DNA of 64,000 nt from Mesorhizobium huakuii (GTDB lineage: Bacteria; Pseudomonadota; Alphaproteobacteria; Rhizobiales; Rhizobiaceae): contig NZ_CP050296.1 of NCBI RefSeq assembly GCF_014189455.1, positions 4,212,001 to 4,276,000 of the forward strand. The letters run 5' to 3'. Each line of letters begins with the position of its first letter. Position 1 is the first letter of the stretch. The position numbers were made by a program, and so were the translations under genes. Below the pieces are notes generated by a model, which saw nothing but the letters and a program-made list of their open reading frames with translations, had not been told where the DNA came from and did no database searches. This document shows, piece by piece, positions 30,877 to 40,354 of the stretch.

Positions 30877-31839
30877 TCAGGCGGCAGACCTTGCAATCAC
30901 GCCGGGTTGCCTCGACCACTGGGCATACCAGCTGTCGAACAACTTGAGCTGCGCCTCGGCATAGCCGCGCTGGCTGTCGGTCAGGGCATCCGTCTCGTTG
31001 AAGTGCAGCTTGTATTCCGGAGCTCCCTTCAGCACCATCATGTGCTTGAAATAGAGCACCAGGTCGGGGCCTTCGTCGAAGGAGGACAGCACGGCGAGCG
31101 CGGCGTCCAGTTCCTGCGCGCGCTGGCGGGCCTCGACGTCGCCCTTGGCCGCGGCCTGGCTCAGCCCGACAAGGTGCAGCACCTCCTTCGGCAGGACGTT
31201 GCCGATGCCGGTGATGGCGCCGGACGCGCCGCAATTGACGAAACCGTGGAAGACGGCGGTGTCGACGCCGATCATCAGCGCCACCTCATCGTCGCGGCTG
31301 GTGATGTTTTCCGCCGCGTAGCGCAAATCCGATGGGCCGCCGAACTCCTTGAAGCCGACCAGGTTCGGGTGTTCGGCGCGCAGAGCGAAGAACAGTTCCG
31401 CTCGCGTCGCAAAGCCGTAATAGGGGCTGTTGTAGATGACCGCCGGCAGGTCGGGTGCGGCGGCGAGAATTGCCTTGAAGTGATGGCGCTGCGCCGTCAC
31501 CGAGGGGCCGCGCGACAGAACGCGCGGGATCACCATCAGGCCCCGGGCGCCGACCTTCTGGGCGTGCGCCGCGTGCGCCACGGCCTTGGCGGTGTTGACC
31601 GCGCCGGTTCCCACAATCACCGGCACGCCGGCCTTCACCAGGCGCTCGACGCCTTCCATGCGCTGCTCGTCGGTCAAGAGCGGCCAGTCGCCCATCGAGC
31701 CGCAATAGACGACAGCCGACATGCCGGCCGCGACCAGCTCGCGTCCCTTGCGCACCAGCGCGTCGAAGTCAGGCTGGCGGTCCTGCGTGCACGGGGTCAT
31801 CAACGCCGGCATGCAGCCGGAAAAAACGTTAGAGGTCAT
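30877..31839 (-). CDS. DapA-family lyase
   Basis: The 320-residue TIM-barrel protein of the dihydrodipicolinate synthase family has the Schiff-base lysine in VGFKEFGG (Lys164) and the proton-relay Tyr in AVIYNSPYYG (Tyr136). The usual GTTGE loop reads CGSMGDW (46-52), so substrate specificity differs from true DapA. ATG 31839 is chosen for an upstream AAGGAGAATC; the longer frame is not supported. It is divergent from a proline-racemase-fold gene 109 nt away. In hydroxyproline catabolism a DapA-like deaminase works with a racemase-fold enzyme, so a related imino-acid pathway is possible. Confidence 0.85.
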   Translation of the reverse strand: MTSNVFSGCMPALMTPCTQDRQPDFDALVRKGRELVAAGMSAVVYCGSMGDWPLLTDEQRMEGVERLVKAGVPVIVGTGAVNTAKAVAHAAHAQKVGARGLMVIPRVLSRGPSVTAQRHHFKAILAAAPDLPAVIYNSPYYGFATRAELFFALRAEHPNLVGFKEFGGPSDLRYAAENITSRDDEVALMIGVDTAVFHGFVNCGASGAITGIGNVLPKEVLHLVGLSQAAAKGDVEARQRAQELDAALAVLSSFDEGPDLVLYFKHMMVLKGAPEYKLHFNETDALTDSQRGYAEAQLKLFDSWYAQWSRQPGVIARSAA

Positions 31840-31948
31840 TTCGGATTCTCCTTGAGGCTGGCACGCGGATTGACCAGTTTGTCCCGAAGCGGCATGGCTT
31901 GCCAAGCAAAATAGTCGTGGTCGCCAGGGACCAGCACAGGGAGCACAA

Positions 31949-32989
31949 ATGCGCAGCAAAACCAGCATTCATGTCGTCGGCTGTCATGCAGAAGGTGAAG
32001 TCGGCGACGTCATCGTTGGCGGCGTGCTGCCGCCGGCAGGCCGCACGATGATGGACAAGATGATCACGATGGAGCGCGATCACGACCATATCAGGCGCAT
32101 GCTGATCTGCGAGCCGCGCGGCAGTGTGGCGCGCCACGTCAATCTGCTCGTTTCCTCAACCCGCGAGGATTGCGTCGCCGGCGCCATCATCATGGAGCCG
32201 ACGGAATACCCGCCGATGTCCGGTTCCAACACCATCTGCGTCGCCACTGTGCTGCTCGAGACCGGCATGGTGCCGATGCAGGAACCCGAGACCCGCTTCA
32301 AGCTCGACATGCCGGGCGGCGTCATCGAAGTGCGCGCCGAATGCCGCGACGGCAGATGCGTCTCGATCACCTTCCGCAACGCGCCCGCCTTTGCCGAACG
32401 TCTCGACGCTGTCATCGAAGTCGAAGGGCTTGGCACGCTCACGGTCGATATTGCCTATGGCGGCATGTTCTATGCCATCGTCGATGCCAAGGCGCTCGGC
32501 TTCTCGGTCGCCCCCGACGAGGCGCGCGAGCTGGCGGTGGCCGGCGAGAAGATCAGGCGCGCCGCGCGCGAGCAGCTCGATGTCGTCCATCCGGAATTCG
32601 AGCATGTGCGCGGCGTGTCGATCGTGCAGTTCGCCATGCCGTTCCAGGGGCCGGGCAAGGTCACGCGCAACACCTGCATCGTTTCGCCAGGGCGCTCGGA
32701 CCGCAGCCCGACCGGAACCGGCACGTCGGCCCGCATGGCCGTGCTGCAAGCCCGGGGCTTGATGGGCGTTGGCGACGTGCTGATCCATGAATCGATCATC
32801 GGCTCGCGCTTCACGGGCAGGATCGTGGAGCTGACGGAAATCGGCGCCGGCAAGGCCATCGTCCCGGAGATCACCGGCCGGGCCTGGATCACCGGCGAGC
32901 ACAGCTACTATCTCGATCCGACCGACCCCTATCCCCAGGGCTACGTGCTTTCGGACACCTGGGGCACCTCCACTTCGGTGAAGCAGTAG
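31949..32989 (+). CDS. Proline racemase-superfamily protein with Ser91/Thr255 at the catalytic positions
   Basis: The 346-residue protein has the proline racemase / hydroxyproline epimerase fold. The first catalytic site, usually MCGHxT, reads MSGSNTI with Ser91. The second, usually SPCGTGTSA, reads SPTGTGTSA with Thr255. Racemases and epimerases need two Cys; Cys/Thr members are trans-3-hydroxyproline dehydratases. A Ser/Thr pair therefore argues against racemisation and suggests a dehydratase or another activity. It is divergent from the DapA-like gene. Start ATG 31949 follows GGGAGCACAA. Confidence 0.85.
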   Translation: MRSKTSIHVVGCHAEGEVGDVIVGGVLPPAGRTMMDKMITMERDHDHIRRMLICEPRGSVARHVNLLVSSTREDCVAGAIIMEPTEYPPMSGSNTICVATVLLETGMVPMQEPETRFKLDMPGGVIEVRAECRDGRCVSITFRNAPAFAERLDAVIEVEGLGTLTVDIAYGGMFYAIVDAKALGFSVAPDEARELAVAGEKIRRAAREQLDVVHPEFEHVRGVSIVQFAMPFQGPGKVTRNTCIVSPGRSDRSPTGTGTSARMAVLQARGLMGVGDVLIHESIIGSRFTGRIVELTEIGAGKAIVPEITGRAWITGEHSYYLDPTDPYPQGYVLSDTWGTSTSVKQ

Positions 32990-33024
32990 TCGGAGCCGGA
33001 AGGCCGAGGCGTCACGCCTGAAAC

Positions 33025-33912
33025 TCAAGCGGGCCTGGGCCGTGCCAGGATGAAATCGTGCTCGACGTCCCAGAAAGGATTGTCGAACGCATAATCCCCG
33101 GCGCGCGCCGGATCGTCGACGCGTTTGAACTCTGCCAGCAGGCTCTCCTTCACCCCGAACACGGCGTCTGAATTGATGTAGGGATCGTCCGGGTCGAAGA
33201 TGTGGGTGGTCAGCGTCTCGAAACCATCGGCCTTGAGGATGTAATGCAGATGCGCCGGCCGGTAGGGATGGCGACCAAGCGCGTGCAACAGCTTGCCGAC
33301 CGTGCCGTCGTCAGGGATCGGGTAGAATTTCGGCTTCACCGCGCGGAACCAGTAGCGGCCGTCGGCACCGGTGCGGAAGACGCCGCGCAGATTGAAGTCG
33401 GGCTGGATGCCCTTCTGCTGCACGTCGTAGAAACCTTCGTCATTGGCCTGCCAGACGTCGAGCACCGCATTGGCGATCGGCCTGCCCTCGGTGTCGAGGA
33501 TACGGCCATGGATGAACATGTCCTCGCCCTTCTGGTCGAGGCAGATGTTGGCGCCCATCGGCAGCTCCGGCGCATCGGCGAGATGGAACGGCCCGAGCAC
33601 CGTCGATTCCGAAGCTCCTGACGGCTTGCGGTTGTTGATGGCGTCAACCAGCATCGAAACGCCGAGCACATCGGACAACAGGATGAATTCCTGCCGCCAT
33701 TCGGTGGAGAGCTGGCCGGTCTTGGTCAGGAACAGAATGGCCTCGAACCATTCGTCCTGCGTTGGCTCGATCTCCTTCACCGCCTCATGCAGTTTCCGTG
33801 TGATGACCTCCATCACCGTCTTCAGCCGCTCGCTTTTGGCGTTCTTGTTGCGGCCGGTGACGACCTCGACCGAATTCGCTTCGGCGAAGAAGCCCTTTTC
33901 GTGCGCTTCCAT
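33025..33912 (-). CDS. Intradiol dioxygenase, hydroxyquinol 1,2-dioxygenase-like (copy B)
   Basis: The 295-residue non-heme Fe(III) intradiol dioxygenase has ligands Tyr162 (GFYDVQQ), Tyr197 (FYPIPDDG), His221 and His223 (RPAHLHY). The N-terminal helical domain (ILLSDVLGVSMLVDAIN) is of the hydroxyquinol/chlorocatechol type. It cleaves 1,2,4-trihydroxybenzene-type rings to maleylacetate. ATG 33912 is preferred since GGTGAGAG lies just upstream; a GTG at 33921 overlaps the preceding stop. It is the last gene of the nine-gene operon, whose first gene is a second dioxygenase with the ligands at identical residue numbers. Confidence 0.9.
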   Translation of the reverse strand: MEAHEKGFFAEANSVEVVTGRNKNAKSERLKTVMEVITRKLHEAVKEIEPTQDEWFEAILFLTKTGQLSTEWRQEFILLSDVLGVSMLVDAINNRKPSGASESTVLGPFHLADAPELPMGANICLDQKGEDMFIHGRILDTEGRPIANAVLDVWQANDEGFYDVQQKGIQPDFNLRGVFRTGADGRYWFRAVKPKFYPIPDDGTVGKLLHALGRHPYRPAHLHYILKADGFETLTTHIFDPDDPYINSDAVFGVKESLLAEFKRVDDPARAGDYAFDNPFWDVEHDFILARPRPA

Positions 33913-33917
33913 ATCTC

Positions 33918-35672
33918 TCACCTGTCCAGGATTGACGTCAGGGTTTTGCGCAGATCCGCCGTCGGGTCGCTGCTGATCGCGTCCTTGCGCCAGCCGACAT
34001 GCTGGTCCGGCCGCACCAAAAGCACGCCGCTGTCGCGGATCTCGCGGGCGCGCGCCCAGTCGCCGGAGAAATCCTGCCGGGGCTGGCGCGGGCCGATGAG
34101 ATGGGCTGCGATGTCGATGCCTAGTTCCTTGCCCAACGTCTTGGCGGCATCAAGCCAGCCCTGGCCGCCAATGCCGGTCAGCACGGTGAACTTGCCATGG
34201 CCGGTCAGATCGAGCGTCGAAACCTTGTCGCCTCGATCCGAATGGACCCAGACATGCGGCAGACGCGCGCCCGGCCAGGAGGTCGGCTGGTGGTGCAATT
34301 CGGCGTCTTTGTCGAAAGCCGGCTCCTGCTGGCCGTCGGTGACAATGGCATTCGACTTGTAGCGCTGGTTCATCTCGACGCCATGGGCGTCGAATTCATA
34401 GACCTTTGAAGCGATGGTCTCGCGGATCTTGGCGCGTTGCGCTTCGGCTGCCGGCGTGTCGTCGCAGCGCGCGTCCATGTTGGACTGCATCTTCACCGGG
34501 TCGATGGAATCGAGCAGGCCAAGCGCCTTGAAGATCGGGCCGAATTCCTCGATCGACTTGTTGGCGCGGGTGACGATCTGTTTGGCCACCGGCGCGCGCT
34601 CCTGCGAATAGGAGTCGAGCAGCTTTGGGCCGGCCTTGCCCTTGATGACATGAGCGAGCTTCCAGGCGAGGTTGAAACCGTCCTGGATCGAGGTGTTGGA
34701 GCCCAGCCCATTCGACGGCGGGTGACGATGGATGGCATCGCCCATGCAGAACACGCGGCCCTTGGAAGTCTCGGTGGCGTACATGTTGTTGACGGTCCAG
34801 GTCGACACCGACTGGATGTCGATCTCCAGCTCGGGATCGCCAACCAGATCACGCGCGACCTTTTTCGCGAAGGCCTCGTCGACCTTCGGCGCCGGCTGGT
34901 TGATGTCGTAGCCCCAGACGATCAGCCATTCGTTCCACGGCCGGATCATGCGCACCAGGCCCATGCCGATGCCGCCGACATCGGCGCCCGGCTGCACCAC
35001 CCAATAGAGCACCGAGGGGCGATGGGCGACGTATTTCGACAGGTCGGCCTTGAACAGGATGTTCATCGAGCCGCCGACGCCCATCTTGCCCTCGAAGGGC
35101 AGGCCGGCATGTTCGGCGACCAGCGAATTGCCGCCATCGGCGCCGACCAGATACTTTGAACGAATGGTGATGTCCTTGCCGGTCAGCCGGTCGCGGCAGG
35201 TGGTGGTGACGCCGTCGGCATCCTGGACATGCGAAAGGTATTCGGTCGACATCCGTGATTGCGTGCCGCGCGAACAGGCGGTCTTGAACAGCAGCGGCTC
35301 CATGAAGGTCTGCGGCAAATCGTTCATATGCGAAGGCGAGGACAGCAGATGCTCGGCGCGGCTGAGCGGATGCTTGCCCCAACTGCGCATGCGGCCGATC
35401 TCTTCGCCGGCAAGCGACGTGCAGAACACGTTCTCACCCATCAGATCCTGTTCGGTGGCATGCATATAGGCTTCCGCCTCGACATCCCTGCCGAGGTCGC
35501 GCAACACCTCCATGGTGCGCTGGTTGGTGATGTGCGCGCGCGGCGTCGCGGCCAGCCAGCGGTAGCGGTTGATGACCATGTTCTCGACGCCATAGGTCGA
35601 AAGCAGCGCTGCCGTCGCCGAGCCCGCTGGCCCGGTGCCGATGGTCAGCACGTCGGTGGTGATGTCAGCCAT
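33918..35672 (-). CDS. FAD-dependent phenol/resorcinol-type hydroxylase (TfdB/PheA family)
   Basis: The 584-residue flavin monooxygenase has the FAD motif GTGPAG near residue 12, the VGADGGNSLVAEHAGLPFEG segment near 190 and the second FAD motif VFCMGDAIHRHPPSNGLGSN near 320. A C-terminal thioredoxin-like domain follows, as in phenol 2-monooxygenase and 2,4-dichlorophenol 6-monooxygenase. Next to hydroxyquinol dioxygenase and maleylacetate reductase it most likely ortho-hydroxylates resorcinol or a substituted phenol to the trihydroxybenzene. It overlaps the permease gene by 8 nt upstream and ends 5 nt before dioxygenase B. Confidence 0.9.
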   Translation of the reverse strand: MADITTDVLTIGTGPAGSATAALLSTYGVENMVINRYRWLAATPRAHITNQRTMEVLRDLGRDVEAEAYMHATEQDLMGENVFCTSLAGEEIGRMRSWGKHPLSRAEHLLSSPSHMNDLPQTFMEPLLFKTACSRGTQSRMSTEYLSHVQDADGVTTTCRDRLTGKDITIRSKYLVGADGGNSLVAEHAGLPFEGKMGVGGSMNILFKADLSKYVAHRPSVLYWVVQPGADVGGIGMGLVRMIRPWNEWLIVWGYDINQPAPKVDEAFAKKVARDLVGDPELEIDIQSVSTWTVNNMYATETSKGRVFCMGDAIHRHPPSNGLGSNTSIQDGFNLAWKLAHVIKGKAGPKLLDSYSQERAPVAKQIVTRANKSIEEFGPIFKALGLLDSIDPVKMQSNMDARCDDTPAAEAQRAKIRETIASKVYEFDAHGVEMNQRYKSNAIVTDGQQEPAFDKDAELHHQPTSWPGARLPHVWVHSDRGDKVSTLDLTGHGKFTVLTGIGGQGWLDAAKTLGKELGIDIAAHLIGPRQPRQDFSGDWARAREIRDSGVLLVRPDQHVGWRKDAISSDPTADLRKTLTSILDR

Positions 35673-36753
35673 GCGGCTCTCCCTTTTTGGCTAATGGTAC
35701 AGGTCCGCCGGTCAACCGGCGGCGGACCGGAAACAGCTGGATGCCGGTGCGCTCGGCGAACAGGCCCCACAGGCCGCGCGGCGCAAACAGCATGATGACG
35801 ATGCCGATCAGCCCGAGGATCAAGAGATACCAGGAGCCGTAATCGGCCAGCAGGTTTTGCAGAAGATAGAAGACGATGACGCCGACGATCGGCCCCTCGA
35901 TCGTGCCGATGCCGCCGATGACGACGATGAAGATGACATAGGCGGTCCAGTCGACGACGGAGAAGGCGGCGTCCGGCGATATGCGCGCCTTCTGCACATA
36001 GATCAGCGCGCCGCAGAGACCGGTGCCGAAGGCCGCCGCCAGATAGACCAGTGTCTTCATGCGACGGGCATCAACGCCAACCGAGCGCGCCGCCTCCTGG
36101 TTGTCCCGCACGGCAGCCAGCCCCAGTCCCTGCTTCGAGCGTAGCAGGCGATAGACGAGGCCGATCGTGGCGATGGCCAGCAGCAGCGCCAGCCAGTAGG
36201 TGAGGATATCGCCGGCTTCGGACGATTTGACGCCGAACAGTTCGCCGACCAACTTCAGCGCCGGCATGTCGCGGGTCGCCTCGCGCGGCAAAGAGGTGCC
36301 GGTGCCGCCGCCCAGCATCTTCCATTGCGCCAGCGCCAGCCGCACCACTTCGGCGATGACCCAGCTGCCGATGGCGAAATAGGCGCCCTGCAAGCGAAAC
36401 AAGAAGAAGGCGGTCGGAATGGCGAGCAAGGCGCTGGCAATGCCGGCGAGCAGGATCGCGGCCAGCGGGTCGAGCCCGGCGAGGATCACCAGAGCAAACA
36501 TGGCGTAGGCGCTGAAGCCGACAAAGGCCTGCTGGCCGACCGAGACCAGACCGGCATAGCCGGCGAGCAGGTTCCAGTTCTGCGCCAGCACCAGCATGGT
36601 GAGGATGAAGAACAAGTCCTGCAGCACGCTGCGCGAGGCAAACAGTGGTGCGGCGAAGGCGAGCAGGATGAGGAGCACGGCGACGATGGCGAAGGTCGCC
36701 GATGCCTTGGTCCGCGTTTCGACTTTCCAACGGGAGAGAGAGGTGTCGGTCAT
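35665..36753 (-). CDS. Branched-chain-type ABC permease (LivM-like)
   Basis: The 362-residue permease has about nine membrane segments and the LivM landmarks NWNLLAGYAGLVSVGQQAFVG near residue 60 and DNQEAARSVGVDARRMK near 240, the ATPase contact loop. I chose ATG 36753 because the much longer frame above it is a shadow of the LivH gene. It is 5 nt after LivH. In this operon the Liv-type complex most likely carries an aromatic acid or phenolic compound rather than leucine. Confidence 0.92.
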   Translation of the reverse strand: MTDTSLSRWKVETRTKASATFAIVAVLLILLAFAAPLFASRSVLQDLFFILTMLVLAQNWNLLAGYAGLVSVGQQAFVGFSAYAMFALVILAGLDPLAAILLAGIASALLAIPTAFFLFRLQGAYFAIGSWVIAEVVRLALAQWKMLGGGTGTSLPREATRDMPALKLVGELFGVKSSEAGDILTYWLALLLAIATIGLVYRLLRSKQGLGLAAVRDNQEAARSVGVDARRMKTLVYLAAAFGTGLCGALIYVQKARISPDAAFSVVDWTAYVIFIVVIGGIGTIEGPIVGVIVFYLLQNLLADYGSWYLLILGLIGIVIMLFAPRGLWGLFAERTGIQLFPVRRRLTGGPVPLAKKGEPHG

Positions 36754-36758
36754 GGCGC

Positions 36759-37622
36759 TCAATCCACCGCACGCGGGAACAGCCCGCGCGGCCTGACCAG
36801 AAGCACAAACAGGAAAGCAAGGTGCCCAGCGAGGATCTGCCATTCCGGGTTGATCGCGGCGCCAAAGGCCTGGGCGATGCCGATGACGATGCCGCCGGCG
36901 AGCGTGCCCCACAGCGAGCCGAGGCCGCCGATGATGACCGCCTCGAAAGCATAGATCAGCCGCGCCGGGCCAATGGTCGGATCGAAATTGGCGCGCGTGC
37001 CGAGATAGAGCGCGGCGATCGTCACGACCACCATGGCGATGCCGGTGGCGGTGGCGAAGATGCGCTTCGGCTGGATGCCCATCAGCCCGGCGGTGACCGG
37101 ATCGTCCGAGGTGGCGCGGAAGGCGCGGCCGAGCGAGGTGCGATAGAAAAGCTGGTTGAGCCCGACGATCACTGCGACGGCCGAGGCCAGAGTCAACAGA
37201 GGCATGACGCCGACATTGACCGGTCCGAGCGCCAGCGACGCGGAGTCCAGCCCGCCGACCGGGATGCGGCGGCTGTCGGCGGCAAAGCCTTCGAGCAGCC
37301 CGTTCTGGATGACGATCGACAGGCCGAAGGTAACGAGCAGCGGCGGCAATATGTCGGTGCCGAGCGTCCGGTTGAGCAGGAAGAACTGCAGTGCCCAGCC
37401 TATCGCGAACATCAGCGGCATCGCCACCAGCGCGGCGACGAACGGATTGAGGCCAAGGGCCGAGACCAGCACCAGGATCAGGAAGGCGGCGAGCACGATC
37501 AAGTCGCCATGCGCCAGATTGACCAGCCGCATGATGCCGAAGACGAGGCTCAAGCCCGCGGCGAACAAAGCGTACAGGCCGCCGAGCAGAATGCCCTGGA
37601 TGATGGTGTCGAGCCACGCCAT
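36759..37622 (-). CDS. Branched-chain-type ABC permease (LivH-like)
   Basis: The 287-residue permease has the LivH opening IIQGILLGGLYALFAAGLSLVFGIMRLVNLAHGD and the contact loop RAFRATSDDPVTAGLMGIQPKR. ATG 37622 lies 1 nt after the ATPase stop, pointing to tight translational coupling. It pairs with the LivM-like gene downstream to form the membrane channel. Confidence 0.92.
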   Translation of the reverse strand: MAWLDTIIQGILLGGLYALFAAGLSLVFGIMRLVNLAHGDLIVLAAFLILVLVSALGLNPFVAALVAMPLMFAIGWALQFFLLNRTLGTDILPPLLVTFGLSIVIQNGLLEGFAADSRRIPVGGLDSASLALGPVNVGVMPLLTLASAVAVIVGLNQLFYRTSLGRAFRATSDDPVTAGLMGIQPKRIFATATGIAMVVVTIAALYLGTRANFDPTIGPARLIYAFEAVIIGGLGSLWGTLAGGIVIGIAQAFGAAINPEWQILAGHLAFLFVLLVRPRGLFPRAVD

Positions 37623-37623
37623 G

Positions 37624-38328
37624 TCAGGCCACCCCAAAATACGCGGCATGGATCTTTTCGCGCGTCAGTGCAGCCGGTGCGCCGGACAGCGTGATGCGGC
37701 CCTCCATCATGCAGTAGACGCGGTCTGAAACCTTCAGCGCCTGGCCGATATCCTGCTCGACCACGACGATCGAAGCACCGGCCGCGCGGATGCGCGGGAA
37801 GGCGGCGTAGATATCCTTGATGACGACCGGCGCCAGGCCAAGGCTGATCTCGTCGCACAACAGCACGCGCGGATTGGACATCAGCGCACGGCCGATCGCC
37901 ACCATCTGCTGCTGGCCGCCGGACAAAGCCGTGCCCGGATTGGCGCGCCGCTCCCTGAGGATCGGGAACAGTTCGTAGACAGTGTCGAGACTCCAATGCC
38001 CCTCCACCGCGCGGCCGTAGCGGCCAATGAGAAGGTTCTCCTCGACGCTGAGCGAGGGAAACAGTTTTCGCCCCTCCGGCACCATGGCGATGCCACGCGT
38101 GACGATGTCGGGGGCGGGCAGGGCGCCGATCCTCTCGCCGTCGAACAGCACCGCTTCGGGCTGGTTGGCCAATATGCCCGATATCGAGCGCATCAGCGTC
38201 GTCTTGCCGGCGCCATTGGCGCCGATGATGGCTATCGTCTCGCCCTGCTCCAGCGCGATGTCGACGCCGAACAGCGCCTGGAAATCACCATAGTGCGCTG
38301 TAAGGCCCTTTGTCTCGAGCAGCGCCAT
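37624..38328 (-). CDS. Branched-chain-type ABC ATPase (LivF-like)
   Basis: The 234-residue ATPase has Walker A GANGAGKTT, signature LSGGQQQMVAIGRAL and Walker B VLLCDEISLGLAP, and the LivF-type EGRKLFPSLSVEENL segment. ATG 38328 shares one base with the preceding LivG-like stop (TGATG). The longer frame upstream is not supported. Confidence 0.92.
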   Translation of the reverse strand: MALLETKGLTAHYGDFQALFGVDIALEQGETIAIIGANGAGKTTLMRSISGILANQPEAVLFDGERIGALPAPDIVTRGIAMVPEGRKLFPSLSVEENLLIGRYGRAVEGHWSLDTVYELFPILRERRANPGTALSGGQQQMVAIGRALMSNPRVLLCDEISLGLAPVVIKDIYAAFPRIRAAGASIVVVEQDIGQALKVSDRVYCMMEGRITLSGAPAALTREKIHAAYFGVA

Positions 38329-39047
38329 CAGACTTCGATCCCGAGATAGATCTCGCGGACCTCGCGCGACGCCATGACGGTGTCGGGCGCGCCCATGCCG
38401 ATGACCTTGCCGAAGTTCAGAACCAGCAGCCGTTCGACCACCGAGTTCAGCGCATGCAGCACATGCTCGATCCAGATGATCGACATACCACCTCTGTGGA
38501 TGGCGCGGATGGTCTCGACCAGCATGCCGCATTCGCCTTCGGTCAGCCCACCGGCGATCTCGTCAAGCAACAGCAGTCGTGGTTCGGTCGCCAGCGCACG
38601 GGCGAGTTCCAGCCGCTTGCGCTGCAAGAGGCTCAAGGTCCCGGCCGGATGATTGGCGCGGTCGATCAGTCCGGTCTCGACCAGAATCTCGGCGCAGCGC
38701 TCACTGGCCTCGGCTTCCGTCTTGTGTGCCCCGAAGGCGCCGGCGACCAGCAGGTTCTCGAACACGGTGAGCTTCTCGAAAGGCTGCGGGATCTGGAACG
38801 AGCGGCCGACACCGGCAAAGCAACGCTGCATCGGCGACAGTCGTGTCACGTCGCGGCCGTCGAAGACGATGGTGCCGGCATCGGCCGATATGTTGCCGGT
38901 GATCAGATTGAACAATGTCGACTTGCCGGCGCCGTTCGGGCCGATGATGCCGAGCGCCTCGCCCTCACCAAGCTCGAAGGAAACCGCGTCGGCGACCGTC
39001 AGGGCGCCGAAGCGTCTCGAGACATTGGAGAGGGCGAGGATGGGCAT
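38328..39047 (-). CDS. Branched-chain-type ABC ATPase (LivG-like)
   Basis: The 239-residue ATPase has Walker A GPNGAGKST and Walker B LLLLDEIAGGLT. The signature reads LSLLQRKRLELARAL instead of LSGGQ, as in a Liv subgroup linked to diverse carboxylates. The VGRSFQIPQPFEKLTVFENL segment is LivG-like. ATG 39047 lies 2 nt after the stop of the binding-protein gene. Confidence 0.92.
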   Translation of the reverse strand: MPILALSNVSRRFGALTVADAVSFELGEGEALGIIGPNGAGKSTLFNLITGNISADAGTIVFDGRDVTRLSPMQRCFAGVGRSFQIPQPFEKLTVFENLLVAGAFGAHKTEAEASERCAEILVETGLIDRANHPAGTLSLLQRKRLELARALATEPRLLLLDEIAGGLTEGECGMLVETIRAIHRGGMSIIWIEHVLHALNSVVERLLVLNFGKVIGMGAPDTVMASREVREIYLGIEV

Positions 39048-39049
39048 GG

Positions 39050-40330
39050 TTAGCCGATGGCTTCCATCTTGCCGCCGGTCGGGATGTTCGGCGCGGTCTT
39101 GTTGTCGGTAATGACGAGGTCGTAGCCGCCGCCGTCCTTCAGCCGCCACTGGCCGCCGACCAGGGGCGTCTTGGCGATGTTCTTGGCGGCGAAGGCCGGC
39201 AGCTTGGCGCCGTCCCAGGCGATCGGGCCGACCAGCGTGTCGAGCTTGGTCGCGGCGATCGCCGCCGCCACCTTGTCGCCGTCGCCGGCCTCGCCGGCCC
39301 GCTTCATGACATCGACGGCAATCTCGAACAATGCGTGGACAAAGCCGATCGGCTGCGTCCACTGCCTTCCGGTGGCCTTGGTGAAGCCTTGCGCCACCTG
39401 TGCCGAGCTTTCGCCGGTCAGCGACGACTTGAACGGGTGGTTGGGCGTCCACCAGACTTCTGAGGACAGATTGTGGCCGGACTTGCCTAGCGCCTCGACC
39501 GATTGCGGGAACAGCAGCGCCTTGCCGATCGACGCCACCTTGGGCGCAAAACCTTGCTGCTTGGCCTGGTTCCAGAAGGTGGTGAAATCTGGCGGGATCA
39601 TCACGCCGGTGATGATCTCGCAGGAGGCGCCCTTGAAGGCGTTGATCTGCGCGGAAAAGTCGTCGGTCAGGTTCTGGCAGCGGCCGGTGTCGGTCAGCCC
39701 ATAACCACCCTTGGCCAGCACCGGCGGGAAACCCACTGTGCCGTCGCCCCAGGCATTGCCGTCACCATCATTGGGGAACAGCCCGCCCACCTTCTTGTTG
39801 GTCTCGACCTGCGCCCACATGTTGGTGAAGACGGCTATGACGTCTTCCAGCCCCCAGAAGAAATGATAGGCGTAGTTGAACGGCTTCCACGACGCGGGAT
39901 CGCCGGGATTGCCTTGCTGGCCGATGAACCAGGGCTGCCAGGGCGCCACGGTCGACAGGCACGGCACTTCCTCGGCCTCGCAGGTGGTGGCGACCGGGTT
40001 GGTGGTCTCCGGCGTCGAGGCGACAAGCATCAGATTGACCTTGTCGTTGACGATCAATTCCTTGGCGACTTCCGCCGCGCGGTTGGGATTGGACTGGCTG
40101 TCTTTGACGACGACCTCATAGTTGAGTCCGGCCGCCTTGGTGGCGGCCAGGAACCCGTCGATGATGAACTTGTCGGCCTCGGCGAAGGCGGCGAGTGGGC
40201 CGGATTGCGGGCTGACATAGCCGAGCTTGATCGGCGCATTCTGCGCGATCGCCGGCATGGCAAGACCCGATGTGCCGGCAAGCAGGCCGGTGGTTGCCGT
40301 ATTCCGGATGAATTCACGTCTGGTAATCAC
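39050..40330 (-). CDS. ABC transporter substrate-binding protein, Leu/Ile/Val-type, Tat-like signal
   Basis: The 426-residue protein of the branched-chain amino-acid-binding family opens with a twin-arginine-like signal (TRREFIRNTATTGLLAG, cleavage about residue 30). The mature start IKLGYVSPQSGPLAAFAEADKF is the family's first lobe. In this operon the ligand is presumably the aromatic substrate of the hydroxylase. It lies 24 nt after the maleylacetate reductase gene. The mature protein has several Trp-rich stretches (CLSTVAPWQPWFIGQQG). Confidence 0.9.
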   Translation of the reverse strand: MITRREFIRNTATTGLLAGTSGLAMPAIAQNAPIKLGYVSPQSGPLAAFAEADKFIIDGFLAATKAAGLNYEVVVKDSQSNPNRAAEVAKELIVNDKVNLMLVASTPETTNPVATTCEAEEVPCLSTVAPWQPWFIGQQGNPGDPASWKPFNYAYHFFWGLEDVIAVFTNMWAQVETNKKVGGLFPNDGDGNAWGDGTVGFPPVLAKGGYGLTDTGRCQNLTDDFSAQINAFKGASCEIITGVMIPPDFTTFWNQAKQQGFAPKVASIGKALLFPQSVEALGKSGHNLSSEVWWTPNHPFKSSLTGESSAQVAQGFTKATGRQWTQPIGFVHALFEIAVDVMKRAGEAGDGDKVAAAIAATKLDTLVGPIAWDGAKLPAFAAKNIAKTPLVGGQWRLKDGGGYDLVITDNKTAPNIPTGGKMEAIG

Positions 40331-40354
40331 TGTTGTTTCCTCCCTGTGTTGCCG

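Noticed and set aside
33007..33019. Short palindrome AGGCGT-C-ACGCCT between the racemase-fold gene and dioxygenase B
   Set aside because: Only 6-bp arms with a single-base centre and no T-run; could not be told from chance in GC-rich DNA.
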